DNA of 64,000 bases, taken from NCBI GenBank assembly GCA_043758755.1, contig JAYVMW010000062.1, positions 4,517 through 68,516 of the forward strand, in the 5' to 3' direction. The position numbers were made by a program, and so were the translations under genes. This DNA comes from Solimicrobium sp043758755 (GTDB taxonomy: Bacteria > Pseudomonadota > Gammaproteobacteria > Burkholderiales > Burkholderiaceae_D). The notes beneath the pieces were generated by a model, which did not search any database, was not told the DNA's origin, and saw only the letters and a list, made by a program, of their open reading frames with translations. Positions 8,523 to 17,452 of the stretch are shown here, piece by piece; within the stretch, counting starts at the first letter, position 1; every line of letters starts with the position of its first letter.

Positions 8523-8921
8523 ACAGGGGTACTCCTTAGCAACAAAATTGATTGAGTCGGAGCCAGTCCACCTCGCCACAACTCAAGGTGATCCGACTTT
8601 CGTTTTCCCTGTACGGCTTTTTTTATAGTCTGATGCGACCACAGCTTTGGCAAGCAAAAATGTGATTACGCAACCAACATTGATTTATTTTCAATACTAA
8701 TAATTAATTATAACCATTTGCAATTACTTTGCCCACCGATAAATATGAGGTGAAACGCATCGACTCCTTCTGCCGCACCGGCTTCCACAGAAGAAATCTG
8801 GGTTAGAATTGGCGGTTAAAATTTTGATTGCAGTTATTGCTGCGTTATTTGCCGCACTGCCCCGCATCTGCAGTGCGCAGCGTTCAACCATTCCGATTCA
8901 GTCATCCATAAAAAATCATCC
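8523..8921. other. Intergenic region between the hybrid kinase and glyQ (399 bases)
   Basis: Holds divergent control regions and no convincing gene. 8680-8740 is AT-rich. A candidate glyQ promoter lies at 8782-8809, and the glyQ leader contains an 8-bp hairpin (arms 8853-8860 and 8870-8877, 9-base loop) without a T run. No T-box or known riboswitch was recognised. Confidence 0.6.
8782..8809 (+). promoter_or_regulatory. Possible promoter of glyQS
   Basis: TAGAAT at 8804-8809 with CTTCCA (8782-8787, 3 of 6) 16 bases upstream. The same TTAGAAT-with-GCG context recurs before xseB and dusB, which lends slight support. Confidence 0.3.
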
Positions 8922-9833
8922 ATGCTCACTTTTCAACAAATCATTCTGACTCTGCAGGACTACTGGAACAAACAGGGTTGCGCCTTGTTGCAACCGCTCG
9001 ATCTGGAAGTGGGCGCCGGTACCTCGCACCCAGCCACTTTTCTGCGTGCCATCGGCCCGGAGCCGTGGCGCGCCGCTTATGTCCAGCCATCACGACGCCC
9101 CAAGGATGGCCGCTACGGCGACAATCCCAACCGTCTGCAGCACTACTACCAGTACCAGGTAGTCCTGAAGCCGGCGCCGGAAAATATTCTTGATCTGTAC
9201 CTGGGATCTCTCGCAGCTGTCGGGCTGGATCTGCAGCAAAATGATGTGCGTTTTGTGGAAGATGACTGGGAAAACCCCACGCTGGGCGCCTGGGGATTGG
9301 GCTGGGAAGTCTGGCTCAACGGTATGGAAGTCACCCAATTTACCTATTTCCAGCAGGTCGGCGGACTGGATTGCAAACCGGTGCTGGGAGAAATTACTTA
9401 CGGTATCGAACGTCTGGCCATGTATCTGCAGGGCGTGGAAAACGTCTACGATCTGGTTTGGACTGAATGGGAAGAAAACGGCGTCACAAATAAACTGACC
9501 TATGGCGATGTGTATCATCAGAATGAAGTGGAACAGTCCACCTACAATTTTGAACATTCCAATACCGATTTTTTATTTTCCCTGTTCACCAGTTACGAAG
9601 CCGAAGCCAAACGACTCATGGAAGTGCCGCTGGCACTGCCGGCCTATGAAATGGTGCTCAAGGCAGCCCACACGTTCAATCTGCTCGATGCGCGCGGCGC
9701 CATCTCAGTCACCGAACGCGCTGCCTATATGGGTAGAATCCGCAATCTGTCGCGCTCGATTGCCAGTGCTTACTACAACTCGCGTGAAGCACTGGGTTTC
9801 CCGATGCTGACCCGGGCAACACTGACTGCCTGA
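8922..9833 (+). CDS. glyQ: Glycyl-tRNA synthetase alpha subunit
   Basis: Catalytic (class II core) subunit of the alpha2-beta2 bacterial glycyl-tRNA synthetase. 303 residues, standard length. Opens with LTFQQIILTLQDYWNKQGC and carries the conserved YVQPSRRPKDGRYGDNPNR segment near residue 50 and a VTQFTYFQQVGG segment near 155. It is followed after 46 bases by glyS, and then by gmhB and plsC in the same direction, an order recalled from Burkholderiales. Confidence 0.98.
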   Translation: MLTFQQIILTLQDYWNKQGCALLQPLDLEVGAGTSHPATFLRAIGPEPWRAAYVQPSRRPKDGRYGDNPNRLQHYYQYQVVLKPAPENILDLYLGSLAAVGLDLQQNDVRFVEDDWENPTLGAWGLGWEVWLNGMEVTQFTYFQQVGGLDCKPVLGEITYGIERLAMYLQGVENVYDLVWTEWEENGVTNKLTYGDVYHQNEVEQSTYNFEHSNTDFLFSLFTSYEAEAKRLMEVPLALPAYEMVLKAAHTFNLLDARGAISVTERAAYMGRIRNLSRSIASAYYNSREALGFPMLTRATLTA

Positions 9834-9879
9834 CTGCGCTACCCTGCTCACAGCTGAATAATTATTACAACATCACACC

Positions 9880-11964
9880 ATGAACCAATCCTTATTAGTT
9901 GAAATATTTACCGAAGAATTACCACCCAAAGCGCTGGCAAAACTCGGCGACACCTTTGCCGCCGGCATCGTCAGTGCGTTGCGCTCACGCGACTTTCTGG
10001 AACCGGATTCAGTTGCCACCAGCTACGCAACCCCGCGCCGTCTGGCCGTGCACATTACCGGCGTGCGCAGCACATCACCCGAGCGTTTATGCCGTGAAAA
10101 AGTGTTGCCGGTCAGCGTCGCGCTGGACGCCAGTGGCAATGCCACGGCACCGCTATTAAAGAAACTGGCCGCCATGGGTTTTGCCGATGTGCAGGTCAGC
10201 CAGCTTGAGCGCGCTGCCGATGGCAAAGCCGAGAGTTTTTTCTACAGCTACAGTGCCAGTGGCAGTACGCTCCAGGAAGGATTGCAAAGCGCCATCGAGG
10301 ACAGCGTCGCAAAATTGCCGGTGCCCAAGCTGATGACTTATCAGCGTCCGGATGGCAGTTCGGTCCAGTTTGCCCGCCCGGTGCATCGACTGGTTGCGCT
10401 GCATGGCTCCGAGCTGGTCAATGTCACGCTGTTGGGACTGCGAGCGGACCGCATCACACAGGGACACCGTTTTTTGTCGCAAGGAACAATCTCCCTTGGG
10501 GCTGCCGGCGATTATGCAAAAGCGCTGCGCAACAGCGGCAAAGTCATCGCCAGCTACACCGAACGCAAGGAAAGCATACGCAAAGCATTGCTGGAGCAGG
10601 CCGGAACAGACCATGTGTTGATGCCGGAATCACTGCTCGATGAAGTCACCGCACTGGTTGAATGGCCGGTGATCTACCCGTGTCATTTTGAAGAACAATT
10701 CCTGAGTGTGCCGCAGGAATGCCTGATTCTGACCATGCAGACCAACCAGAAATATTTTGCCCTGACCGACAGTGCCGGCAAACTGCGTCCGCGTTTTCTG
10801 ATCGTGTCGAATATTGAAACCGCAACGCCTGAACACATCATTCGCGGTAATGAAACAGTAGTGCGTCCACGATTGTCGGATGCCAAATTCTTTTTTGAGC
10901 AGGATCAGAAAAAGACACTGGAACTGCGCGCTGCGGGCCTGGCGTCGGTGGTGTATCACAACAAGCTCGGCAATCAGGCCGAGCGCGTCTCACGCGTACA
11001 ACAGCTGGCCGGCTATATCGCAACCCAACTGGGTGCCGACGTCACATTGGCACAGCGCGCAGCGCAACTGGCCAAAGCCGATCTGCTCACTGACATGGTG
11101 GGTGAATTTCCCGAACTGCAGGGCATCATGGGCAGTTACTATGCCAAGATCGATGGTGAACATGCCGAAGTTGCCTCAGCCATGACCGAACATTACCAGC
11201 CGCGCTTTGCCGGTGACAGCCTGCCGGTTTCCGTAACCGGAACCATTCTGGCGCTGGCCGACAAATGCGAAACGCTGGTCGGGATCTGGGGTATCGGCCT
11301 GCAACCGACCGGAGATCGTGATCCGTTCGCACTGCGCCGTCACGCGCTGGGCGTGTTGCGCATCCTGATCGAAAAACAGTTACCTCTGACACTGTCGGGC
11401 CTGCTCCAACATGCTGCATCCCTGTTTGCCGGCAATGCTGCGTTTGCCGATCCCGCTGTGGCACTGACCCAGTTCATTTACGACCGCCTGCGCGGGATAT
11501 TGAAGGAACAGGGCTACAGCCCGGCTGAAGTGGAAGCCGTAGTCGCGCCGCAACCGGATATGCTGGCCAATATCAAAATGCGCCTGATTGCTGTCAAACA
11601 GTTTGCTGCCCTGCCTGAATCAACCGCATTGGCAGCGGCCAATAAACGCATTACCAATATTCTGAAAAAAAATGAACAATCCGTGGGTGAGGTTGATGCG
11701 AAATTATTGATTGAACCTGCCGAGCTTGCCCTGTATGAAGCCACGCGCCAGATTTCATCGCAGGTCCAGTCCGCCTTTGCCGGCGGCGACTTCAATCAGG
11801 CTTTGCAGATTCTGGCTACCATACGGCCTCAGGTCGATGCATTTTTTAACGATGTGATGGTCATGGCTGAAGACCAGTCCTTGCGCAACAACCGGATTGC
11901 CCTGCTGGCGATGTTGCATGACATACTGAATCAGGTAGCAGACATTTCCAAACTGGCTGCCTGA
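9880..11964 (+). CDS. glyS: Glycyl-tRNA synthetase beta subunit
   Basis: tRNA-recognition subunit partnering GlyQ. 694 residues, usual length. The N-terminal LLVEIFTEELPPKALAKL is the family signature. The middle holds an HD-like domain (AKADLLTDMVGEFPELQG near residues 405-425), and the C-terminal 120 residues match a DALR anticodon-binding domain (FFNDVMVMAEDQSLRNNRIAL). Nothing is missing or frameshifted. Confidence 0.98.
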   Translation: MNQSLLVEIFTEELPPKALAKLGDTFAAGIVSALRSRDFLEPDSVATSYATPRRLAVHITGVRSTSPERLCREKVLPVSVALDASGNATAPLLKKLAAMGFADVQVSQLERAADGKAESFFYSYSASGSTLQEGLQSAIEDSVAKLPVPKLMTYQRPDGSSVQFARPVHRLVALHGSELVNVTLLGLRADRITQGHRFLSQGTISLGAAGDYAKALRNSGKVIASYTERKESIRKALLEQAGTDHVLMPESLLDEVTALVEWPVIYPCHFEEQFLSVPQECLILTMQTNQKYFALTDSAGKLRPRFLIVSNIETATPEHIIRGNETVVRPRLSDAKFFFEQDQKKTLELRAAGLASVVYHNKLGNQAERVSRVQQLAGYIATQLGADVTLAQRAAQLAKADLLTDMVGEFPELQGIMGSYYAKIDGEHAEVASAMTEHYQPRFAGDSLPVSVTGTILALADKCETLVGIWGIGLQPTGDRDPFALRRHALGVLRILIEKQLPLTLSGLLQHAASLFAGNAAFADPAVALTQFIYDRLRGILKEQGYSPAEVEAVVAPQPDMLANIKMRLIAVKQFAALPESTALAAANKRITNILKKNEQSVGEVDAKLLIEPAELALYEATRQISSQVQSAFAGGDFNQALQILATIRPQVDAFFNDVMVMAEDQSLRNNRIALLAMLHDILNQVADISKLAA

Positions 11965-11994
11965 TGTTTTTGACAAACCCACTTAAAAACTGAC

Positions 11995-12549
11995 ATGCCC
12001 CAAACCAAACTCATCATCCTGGATCGTGACGGCGTCATCAACCATGACTCGGCCGATTTTATCAAGTCGCCTGATGAATGGCTGCCAATCGAAGGTTCCA
12101 TGGAAGCGATCGCCCGACTGAATCAGGCCGGTTATGTAGTGGTGGTGGCCACCAACCAGTCTGGCATTGCCAGAAAGCTGTTTGATATGGAAACCCTGAA
12201 CGCCATCCACCAGAAAATGCACAACGCCGCACAGCATGTCGGTGCGACCATTGATGCCATTTTTTTCTGCCCGCATGCCGCTGATTCCAATTGCGATTGC
12301 CGCAAACCCAAACCCGGCATGATCCGCGAAATCGCCGATCGTTACGACGTCGAACTCAAAGGTGTGCCGGTCGTGGGCGATTCGCTGCGCGACCTGCAGG
12401 CCGGATTCATTCTCGGTTGCGAACCGCACCTGGTGCTGACCGGCAAAGGCGAATCAACACTGTTGGCCGGCGGATTGCCACCTGGCGCGACCGTGCACAG
12501 CAATCTGTCCGACATGGTCAGCCATATATTGAGCGCTGAAGCGACTTGA
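11995..12549 (+). CDS. gmhB: D-glycero-beta-D-manno-heptose 1,7-bisphosphate 7-phosphatase
   Basis: HAD-superfamily phosphatase of the ADP-heptose pathway feeding the LPS inner core. 184 residues. HAD motif I is ILDRDGVIN (residues about 7-15), motif II lies in VVVATNQSGI, and the zinc-binding loop is seen as CPHAADSNCDCRKPKPG, with three Cys and one His as in GmhB. The acidic motif GDSLRDLQAG follows. It lies 30 bases behind glyS, ahead of plsC, suggesting co-transcription. Confidence 0.93.
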   Translation: MPQTKLIILDRDGVINHDSADFIKSPDEWLPIEGSMEAIARLNQAGYVVVVATNQSGIARKLFDMETLNAIHQKMHNAAQHVGATIDAIFFCPHAADSNCDCRKPKPGMIREIADRYDVELKGVPVVGDSLRDLQAGFILGCEPHLVLTGKGESTLLAGGLPPGATVHSNLSDMVSHILSAEAT

Positions 12550-12585
12550 ACTCGGTTGCCAGTCACAAGTTAATCAGGAGATGAA

Positions 12586-13320
12586 ATGCGTGTTATCCCG
12601 TTTTTAAAGTCGCTGCTGTTTTACATTCTGGTGGTATTGCTCACCGTGGTGTGGGCGTTTGTCTGCATGCTGGTCGCTCCCCTGCCCTATAACCAGCGTT
12701 ATTGGGTCACCGCACGCTGGAATGTGACCGTAATCTGGCTGGGCAAAGTGTTATGCGGAATGAATTATCGCGTGATCGGTGTGGAAAATCTGCCCGATGC
12801 ACCTGTCATATTACTGTCCAAACACCAGTCGGCATGGGAAACCATTTTCTATCTGATGTACATGCCGCGTCCGCTGGTGTTCGTATTCAAAAAGGAATTG
12901 CACTGGATTCCTTTTTTCGGCTGGGGACTGGCGTTGCTGCGCATGATACCGATCGACCGCAGCAAAGGCAAAGACGCCTTTTCGCACGTGGTGGAACAGG
13001 GTAAAAAACGGCTGGCCAATGGTCAGTGGATCATCATGTTTCCGGAAGGCACTCGCATTCAGGTCGGACAAAAAGGCGTTTATAAAGGCGGCGGCGCGCG
13101 CCTGGCAGTAGAGACCGGTGCCACGGTCGTGCCGCTGGCGATGAATTCGGGCGACTGCTGGCCCAAAAATTCCTTCATCAAAAAACCCGGCACAATTACC
13201 GTCTCTATCGGCAAACCGATATCGGCCGAGGGCAGAAGCCCGTTCGAAGTGATGACTGAGGTGGAAGCGTGGATTGAAGCCGAAATGCGGGTTATCTCAC
13301 CGCAAGACTATCCAGGGTAG
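12586..13320 (+). CDS. plsC: 1-acylglycerol-3-phosphate O-acyltransferase (PlsC family)
   Basis: Membrane acyltransferase making phosphatidic acid from lyso-phosphatidic acid. 244 residues with an N-terminal membrane helix (about residues 5-30). The acceptor motif reads HQSAWE, an H-x4-E variant of the usual H-x4-D, as in some proteobacterial members. FPEGTR (near residue 150) and a later V-P-L-A element complete the acyltransferase motifs. A purine-rich AGGAG stands five bases before the ATG. It could acylate lipids other than lyso-phosphatidate; the family assignment is firm and the exact acyl preference is not. Confidence 0.9.
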   Translation: MRVIPFLKSLLFYILVVLLTVVWAFVCMLVAPLPYNQRYWVTARWNVTVIWLGKVLCGMNYRVIGVENLPDAPVILLSKHQSAWETIFYLMYMPRPLVFVFKKELHWIPFFGWGLALLRMIPIDRSKGKDAFSHVVEQGKKRLANGQWIIMFPEGTRIQVGQKGVYKGGGARLAVETGATVVPLAMNSGDCWPKNSFIKKPGTITVSIGKPISAEGRSPFEVMTEVEAWIEAEMRVISPQDYPG

Positions 13321-13325
13321 CGTGC

Positions 13326-14189
13326 ATGGCGGGAAATAAATCACCATCATCACCATTTTCTTCACTGTCTGCATTGGCTAAATACGTGCAGTATGATTTA
13401 TTTGACTCGCTCACCGGCACCATCATCGATCTGGTACCGCAAGCCGAATTACCCAAAGTGCTGGCCAAACATGCGCACGGCGTGCAACTTGGTCAGCAGT
13501 ATATTACCTACCAGCTGCAGCGTTCCAGCAGACGCAGCATCGGCTTTCAGATTACCGCAACAGGTTTGCAGATTACCGCGCCGCGCTGGGTCAGTCTGTC
13601 CGAAATCAATTCCGCCATCGTCAGCAAACAGCGCTGGATATTGAAAAACCTGCAGGAACAGCGCGAGCGTCCGGCTCCGTTGGCGCAGGCACCCACCATC
13701 TGGAGCAGCGGTGCACAATTGCCGTTTCTGGGCCAGCACGCCACGCTGCTGGTTGAGTACGGTGCACCGACCCGCTTCGATATGGAAACCGCATTGATTA
13801 CACTGAACCTGCCGGCCGATTCCGATCCGGCGCTGTGCAAGAAGCATTTGCTGGCCTGGCTGATGCGCGAAGCACGCAAACTGTTCAGTGAGCGGCTGAC
13901 TTTTTATGCCGAACAGTTGGGGGTGCAATATCATTCATTCAGCCTGTCCAGTGCCAACACGCGCTGGGGTTCGTGTAACTCGCAGGGGAAAATCCGCCTG
14001 AACTGGCGTCTGATTCACTTTGCGCCGCATCTGATTGATTATGTGATCGCGCATGAGCTGGCGCATTTGCTGGAGATGAATCACAGTGCGCGCTTTTGGG
14101 CCCGGGTGAAAAAGGTTTATCCGGACTATCAGGCTGCGCGTGAAGAGTTGAATCAGCTGGGTTTGAAGGTGTTGCCGAACTTGGAGTAG
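13326..14189 (+). CDS. YgjP-type zinc metallohydrolase (M48/SprT-like, DUF45)
   Basis: 287 residues. The C-terminal half carries the zinc motif HELAHLLEMNHSARFW (HExxH near residue 243) and the WGSCNSQGKIRLNW segment typical of the YgjP/DUF45 family. The N-terminal 60 residues are poorly conserved. It begins five bases after plsC. Annotated in databases as an M48-like peptidase; E. coli YgjP has been described as a UTP pyrophosphatase, so proteolytic activity should not be assumed. It ends 40 bases from the convergent ksgA gene. Confidence 0.85.
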   Translation: MAGNKSPSSPFSSLSALAKYVQYDLFDSLTGTIIDLVPQAELPKVLAKHAHGVQLGQQYITYQLQRSSRRSIGFQITATGLQITAPRWVSLSEINSAIVSKQRWILKNLQEQRERPAPLAQAPTIWSSGAQLPFLGQHATLLVEYGAPTRFDMETALITLNLPADSDPALCKKHLLAWLMREARKLFSERLTFYAEQLGVQYHSFSLSSANTRWGSCNSQGKIRLNWRLIHFAPHLIDYVIAHELAHLLEMNHSARFWARVKKVYPDYQAAREELNQLGLKVLPNLE

Positions 14190-14209
14190 TCTCGGACTGG
14201 GCCAACATT

Positions 14210-14228
14210 GGTGCAATGTTATTGCACC
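14210..14228. repeat. Palindromic repeat, copy 1, at the YgjP/ksgA convergent junction
   Basis: GGTGCAAT-GTT-ATTGCACC forms an 8-bp stem with a 3-base loop. With the next C it equals, in reverse complement, the 20-base element at 46682-46701. A second overlapping palindrome (AACATTG-GTG-CAATGTT, 14204-14220) is mutually exclusive with it. The repeat abuts the ksgA stop codon. Confidence 0.75.
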
Positions 14229-14996
14229 CTACGCCAAATTAGCCAGCGCCACAAACTGTTCCAATCCAACCGCTTCCGGACGCAATTGCGGATCGATCCC
14301 GGCCTCAATCAATTGCGCTTCGGTAAACATCCCCGCCACACAATTCCTGATCACCTTGCGCCGCTGCGAAAATGCTTTGGTCACGGTGGTTTGCAGTTTT
14401 TTCTCATCACAGGCCAGCGGGGCGGCTTTGGGTATCATGCGCACGATAGCCGACTCAACCCGCGGTGGCGGATCAAACGCTTCGGGCGGCACGATGAACA
14501 TCAGGTCCATGTGATAACGCCACTGCAGCATTACTGACAGCCGGCCAAACGCCTTGCTGCCCGGCTCGGCCACCATGCGCTCCACCACTTCTTTTTGCAG
14601 CATGAAATGCTGGTCCTGCACCAACGGCGCGATATCGGCCAGATGAAACAGCAACGGACTGGAAATGTTATAGGGCAGATTGCCAACAATGCGCAATTTC
14701 TTACCGGGTGCTACCGGTATCTGCGCGAAATCGAATTTCAGTGCATCACCGGCGTGTACCTCTACCCGTGCCGGATCAAATTCTTTTTTCAGCCTGGTCA
14801 CCAGATCACGGTCCAGTTCCACGACATGCAAATGCTTTACGCCACGCAGCAGCAGACGCGTCATGGCCGCCAGTCCTGGGCCGATTTCCACCATGCTGTC
14901 GTCCGGTTGCGGATCGATCGTACTGATAATATTGTTGAGCACACCGTCATCGGTGAGAAAATTCTGGCCAAACCTTTTGCGGGCAATATGTTTCAT
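14229..14996 (-). CDS. ksgA: 16S rRNA (adenine1518/1519-N6)-dimethyltransferase
   Basis: Dimethylates two adjacent adenines near the 3' end of 16S rRNA during 30S maturation. 255 residues. The N-terminal RKRFGQNFL is the family signature. The SAM motif is EIGPGLAAMT (about residues 38-47), and NLPYNISSPLLF is the catalytic N-L-P-Y motif. The start overlaps the pdxA stop as ATGA, so the two are translationally coupled. It is the last gene of the lptD-surA-pdxA-ksgA cluster. Confidence 0.97.
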   Translation of the reverse strand: MKHIARKRFGQNFLTDDGVLNNIISTIDPQPDDSMVEIGPGLAAMTRLLLRGVKHLHVVELDRDLVTRLKKEFDPARVEVHAGDALKFDFAQIPVAPGKKLRIVGNLPYNISSPLLFHLADIAPLVQDQHFMLQKEVVERMVAEPGSKAFGRLSVMLQWRYHMDLMFIVPPEAFDPPPRVESAIVRMIPKAAPLACDEKKLQTTVTKAFSQRRKVIRNCVAGMFTEAQLIEAGIDPQLRPEAVGLEQFVALANLA

Positions 14997-16021
14997 TGGT
15001 TCTTATTCAGGTTGGTTGAGGCAGACGTCATACTCAGCGCCATCAGCATGGCTTCGAGCATGCTGCCGGTATCGGCCAGGCCGGTGCCCTGTGCGGCAAT
15101 ATCGAGTGCGGTACCGTGATCGACGGAAGTTCGGATAATCGGCAAACCCAGCGTGATATTGACGCCGCGCCCAAAACTGGCATGCTTTAATACCGGCAGG
15201 CCCTGATCGTGGTACATCGTCAGTATGCAGTCGGCCTGATCCAGATATTTGCTCTGGAACAGGGTGTCGGCCGGATACGGGCCGCGTACATCCAGGCCCC
15301 GGCTCTGTGCGGCCTGAATCACCGGCGTGATGACGTCAATTTCTTCCCGTCCCAGATAGCCGTTTTCTCCTGCATGCGGATTTAAGCCTGTCACCAGGAT
15401 CACCGGCTGGCGGATGCCAAATTTATGCACCAGATCGGCATGCAGAATATCGAGAATCAGTGTCAATTCTTCCTGGTTGATGACGTTGGCCACCTCGCGC
15501 AGCGGCAAATGCGTGGTTGCCAGCGCCACACGCAGCGGCCGACTCGACGTTGCGGTACTGGAGCAGGCCAGCATCATAACCACTTTGGCAGTACCGGTTT
15601 GCTGGGCCAGATATTCGGTATGGCCGGAAAACGCCACACCGGCATCATTGATGATTGATTTCTGCAGTGGCGCCGTGACGATTGCATCGAACGTTGACTG
15701 CAGCGCGCCGGCTATGGCCAGGTCAAGCGTAGCCAGTACGGACAGGCTGTTGCGCCGGTCACAGCTGCCGGCAATGACTTCTGCAGCCAGCGGACTGTGC
15801 AGCACCTGCACGGCTGTAACCTGACGTGAAAGCTGCTGCAGATGGTCCACCTGAAGCAGTTCAATGGCCGGGTCGATCTGGCGTGCAAGCCGGCAGAGGA
15901 ATTGCATATCGCCGATCAGCACCGGCACACACTGTTCTTTTAACTGCCAGGCACAGCGCAACGAAATTTCGGGCCCTATGCCGGCCGGTTCCCCTATGGT
16001 AATAGCCAGCATTTTTTTCAT
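14993..16021 (-). CDS. pdxA: 4-hydroxythreonine-4-phosphate dehydrogenase
   Basis: NAD-dependent step of the DXP-dependent pyridoxal 5'-phosphate pathway. 342 residues, slightly longer than average because of a Thr/Ser-rich tail. Metal-ligand segments are visible: FSGHTEYL near residue 135, LNPHAGENG near 210 and MYHDQGLPVLK near 270. The N-terminal ITIGEPAGIGPEI is the family start. surA is 12 bases upstream. PdxH, acting at the end of the pathway, is encoded at 53524, and Dxs, which makes the other precursor, at 30788. Confidence 0.95.
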   Translation of the reverse strand: MKKMLAITIGEPAGIGPEISLRCAWQLKEQCVPVLIGDMQFLCRLARQIDPAIELLQVDHLQQLSRQVTAVQVLHSPLAAEVIAGSCDRRNSLSVLATLDLAIAGALQSTFDAIVTAPLQKSIINDAGVAFSGHTEYLAQQTGTAKVVMMLACSSTATSSRPLRVALATTHLPLREVANVINQEELTLILDILHADLVHKFGIRQPVILVTGLNPHAGENGYLGREEIDVITPVIQAAQSRGLDVRGPYPADTLFQSKYLDQADCILTMYHDQGLPVLKHASFGRGVNITLGLPIIRTSVDHGTALDIAAQGTGLADTGSMLEAMLMALSMTSASTNLNKNQ

Positions 16022-16033
16022 GACAGTCGGTGT

Positions 16034-17377
16034 CTATTTGTCGTCGGTGCGAATTTCAACATAAGCGCGGTCGCGCAACTGGCGTATCCAGTCCTGACTT
16101 GCTTCGTCAAGTTTGCGCGCATGAATGACCTGACGGGCCAGCAGACGCTGCCGCTCGACTGAGACTTCATCGTTTTTGCGCCCAAGCACCTGAATGATAT
16201 GCATGCCGGCGGCGGATTCGATCGGATCACTGATTTCGCCCTCTTTCAGGTTGGCCAGGACCGGATCAAATTCAGGCACGTCACCGGCATACAGCCAGCC
16301 CAGATCACCGCCCTTGGCGGCTGAGGAATCATTGGAAAACTGTTGTGCCAGATCTTCAAATTTGGCGCCATTGTTTTCAATACGCTGTTTGAAGTCGACC
16401 AGTTTATGAATTGCCTGTTCCTTGGTCACAGTCGGAGAAAGCTTGATCAGGATATGGCGCACATGGGTCTGGGGAATACCGCCAGCGGCCTGCTCTACCG
16501 TGCGTCGTCCGGTCAGTTTCAGAATATGAAAGCCGTTGGGACTTTTGATCAGCCCGGTGGTCTGACCTTCGGTCAGAGGCGCAATGGCATCAATAAAAAT
16601 CTGCGGATAACGATCCTGTTCACGCCAGCCCAGTGACCCGCCTTTCAAGCCTTCGGCCGAATCGGAAAATGTGGCAGCGAGCTTGCTAAAATCACCGCCC
16701 GACTTGACCTGCTGCAAGGCATATTCGGCGCGCGCACGCAGTTTGGCCAGCATTTCAGGTGTGGCATTTTCAGGGATGCGGATCAGAATATGGGACAACT
16801 CGACTTCGATATTTTTTTGCTTGTCGGCTTTTTGCGCAGCCAGATAATTATCGATTTCAGATTCGGACACCTGGACTTTGGAGTCGACTTCCTTTTCGCG
16901 GATGCGCTGCATCAGAATATCGTCGCGCACCCCTTCGCGGAACGTGGCGTAGGAAGTACCCTCTTTTTCAACCGTATTGCGGAAATTCTGCAGCGTCATC
17001 TTGTTTTGCTCGGCCATGCGCAACATGGCGCGATCGAGCATCACGTCATCAACCCGCATGCCTTCTTCATGCGCCAGTTGCAACTGCGCCTTTTCAACAA
17101 TCATGCGTTCAACAATCTGTTTTTGCAGTTCAGCTGGCGACGGCAGCGCAACACCCTGAGCTCTCAGGCGCTGCGTGATCATGTTGGTGCGATCCCTTAA
17201 TTCGAGTTTGGTAATGACCTCATCATTGACCACTACAGCAATGCCATTAAGAGCAGAAGACGGTGGCGCAGCTGAAACTGCCGCATCCGATTTTTCCTGA
17301 CCAATTGCTGCGGTCTGAATCAATGCAAGGAAAGTAATGAGTGAGACGGCTGCGATGGACAATAAATTGCGTTTCAT
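16034..17377 (-). CDS. surA: SurA, periplasmic chaperone and peptidyl-prolyl isomerase
   Basis: Escorts outer-membrane proteins, including LptD, to the Bam complex. From the ATG at 17377 the product is 447 residues, beginning with a Sec signal peptide (MKRNLLSIAAVSLITFLALI, with cleavage after about residue 26). The frame extends upstream to 17443, but that would bury the signal peptide. After the SurA N-domain (GIAVVVNDEVITKLEL), two parvulin domains follow: ELSHILIRIP to ILKLTGRR, and VRHILIKLSP to HIIQVLGRK. It lies 75 bases downstream of lptD, its best known client. Confidence 0.96.
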   Translation of the reverse strand: MKRNLLSIAAVSLITFLALIQTAAIGQEKSDAAVSAAPPSSALNGIAVVVNDEVITKLELRDRTNMITQRLRAQGVALPSPAELQKQIVERMIVEKAQLQLAHEEGMRVDDVMLDRAMLRMAEQNKMTLQNFRNTVEKEGTSYATFREGVRDDILMQRIREKEVDSKVQVSESEIDNYLAAQKADKQKNIEVELSHILIRIPENATPEMLAKLRARAEYALQQVKSGGDFSKLAATFSDSAEGLKGGSLGWREQDRYPQIFIDAIAPLTEGQTTGLIKSPNGFHILKLTGRRTVEQAAGGIPQTHVRHILIKLSPTVTKEQAIHKLVDFKQRIENNGAKFEDLAQQFSNDSSAAKGGDLGWLYAGDVPEFDPVLANLKEGEISDPIESAAGMHIIQVLGRKNDEVSVERQRLLARQVIHARKLDEASQDWIRQLRDRAYVEIRTDDK

Positions 17378-17452
17378 ATTCTGAGCTTTGGTTATTGGGT
17401 GATTCAAAAAGTGACACATCATATCAAAACAACGGTCGAGCATAGTGAACTA

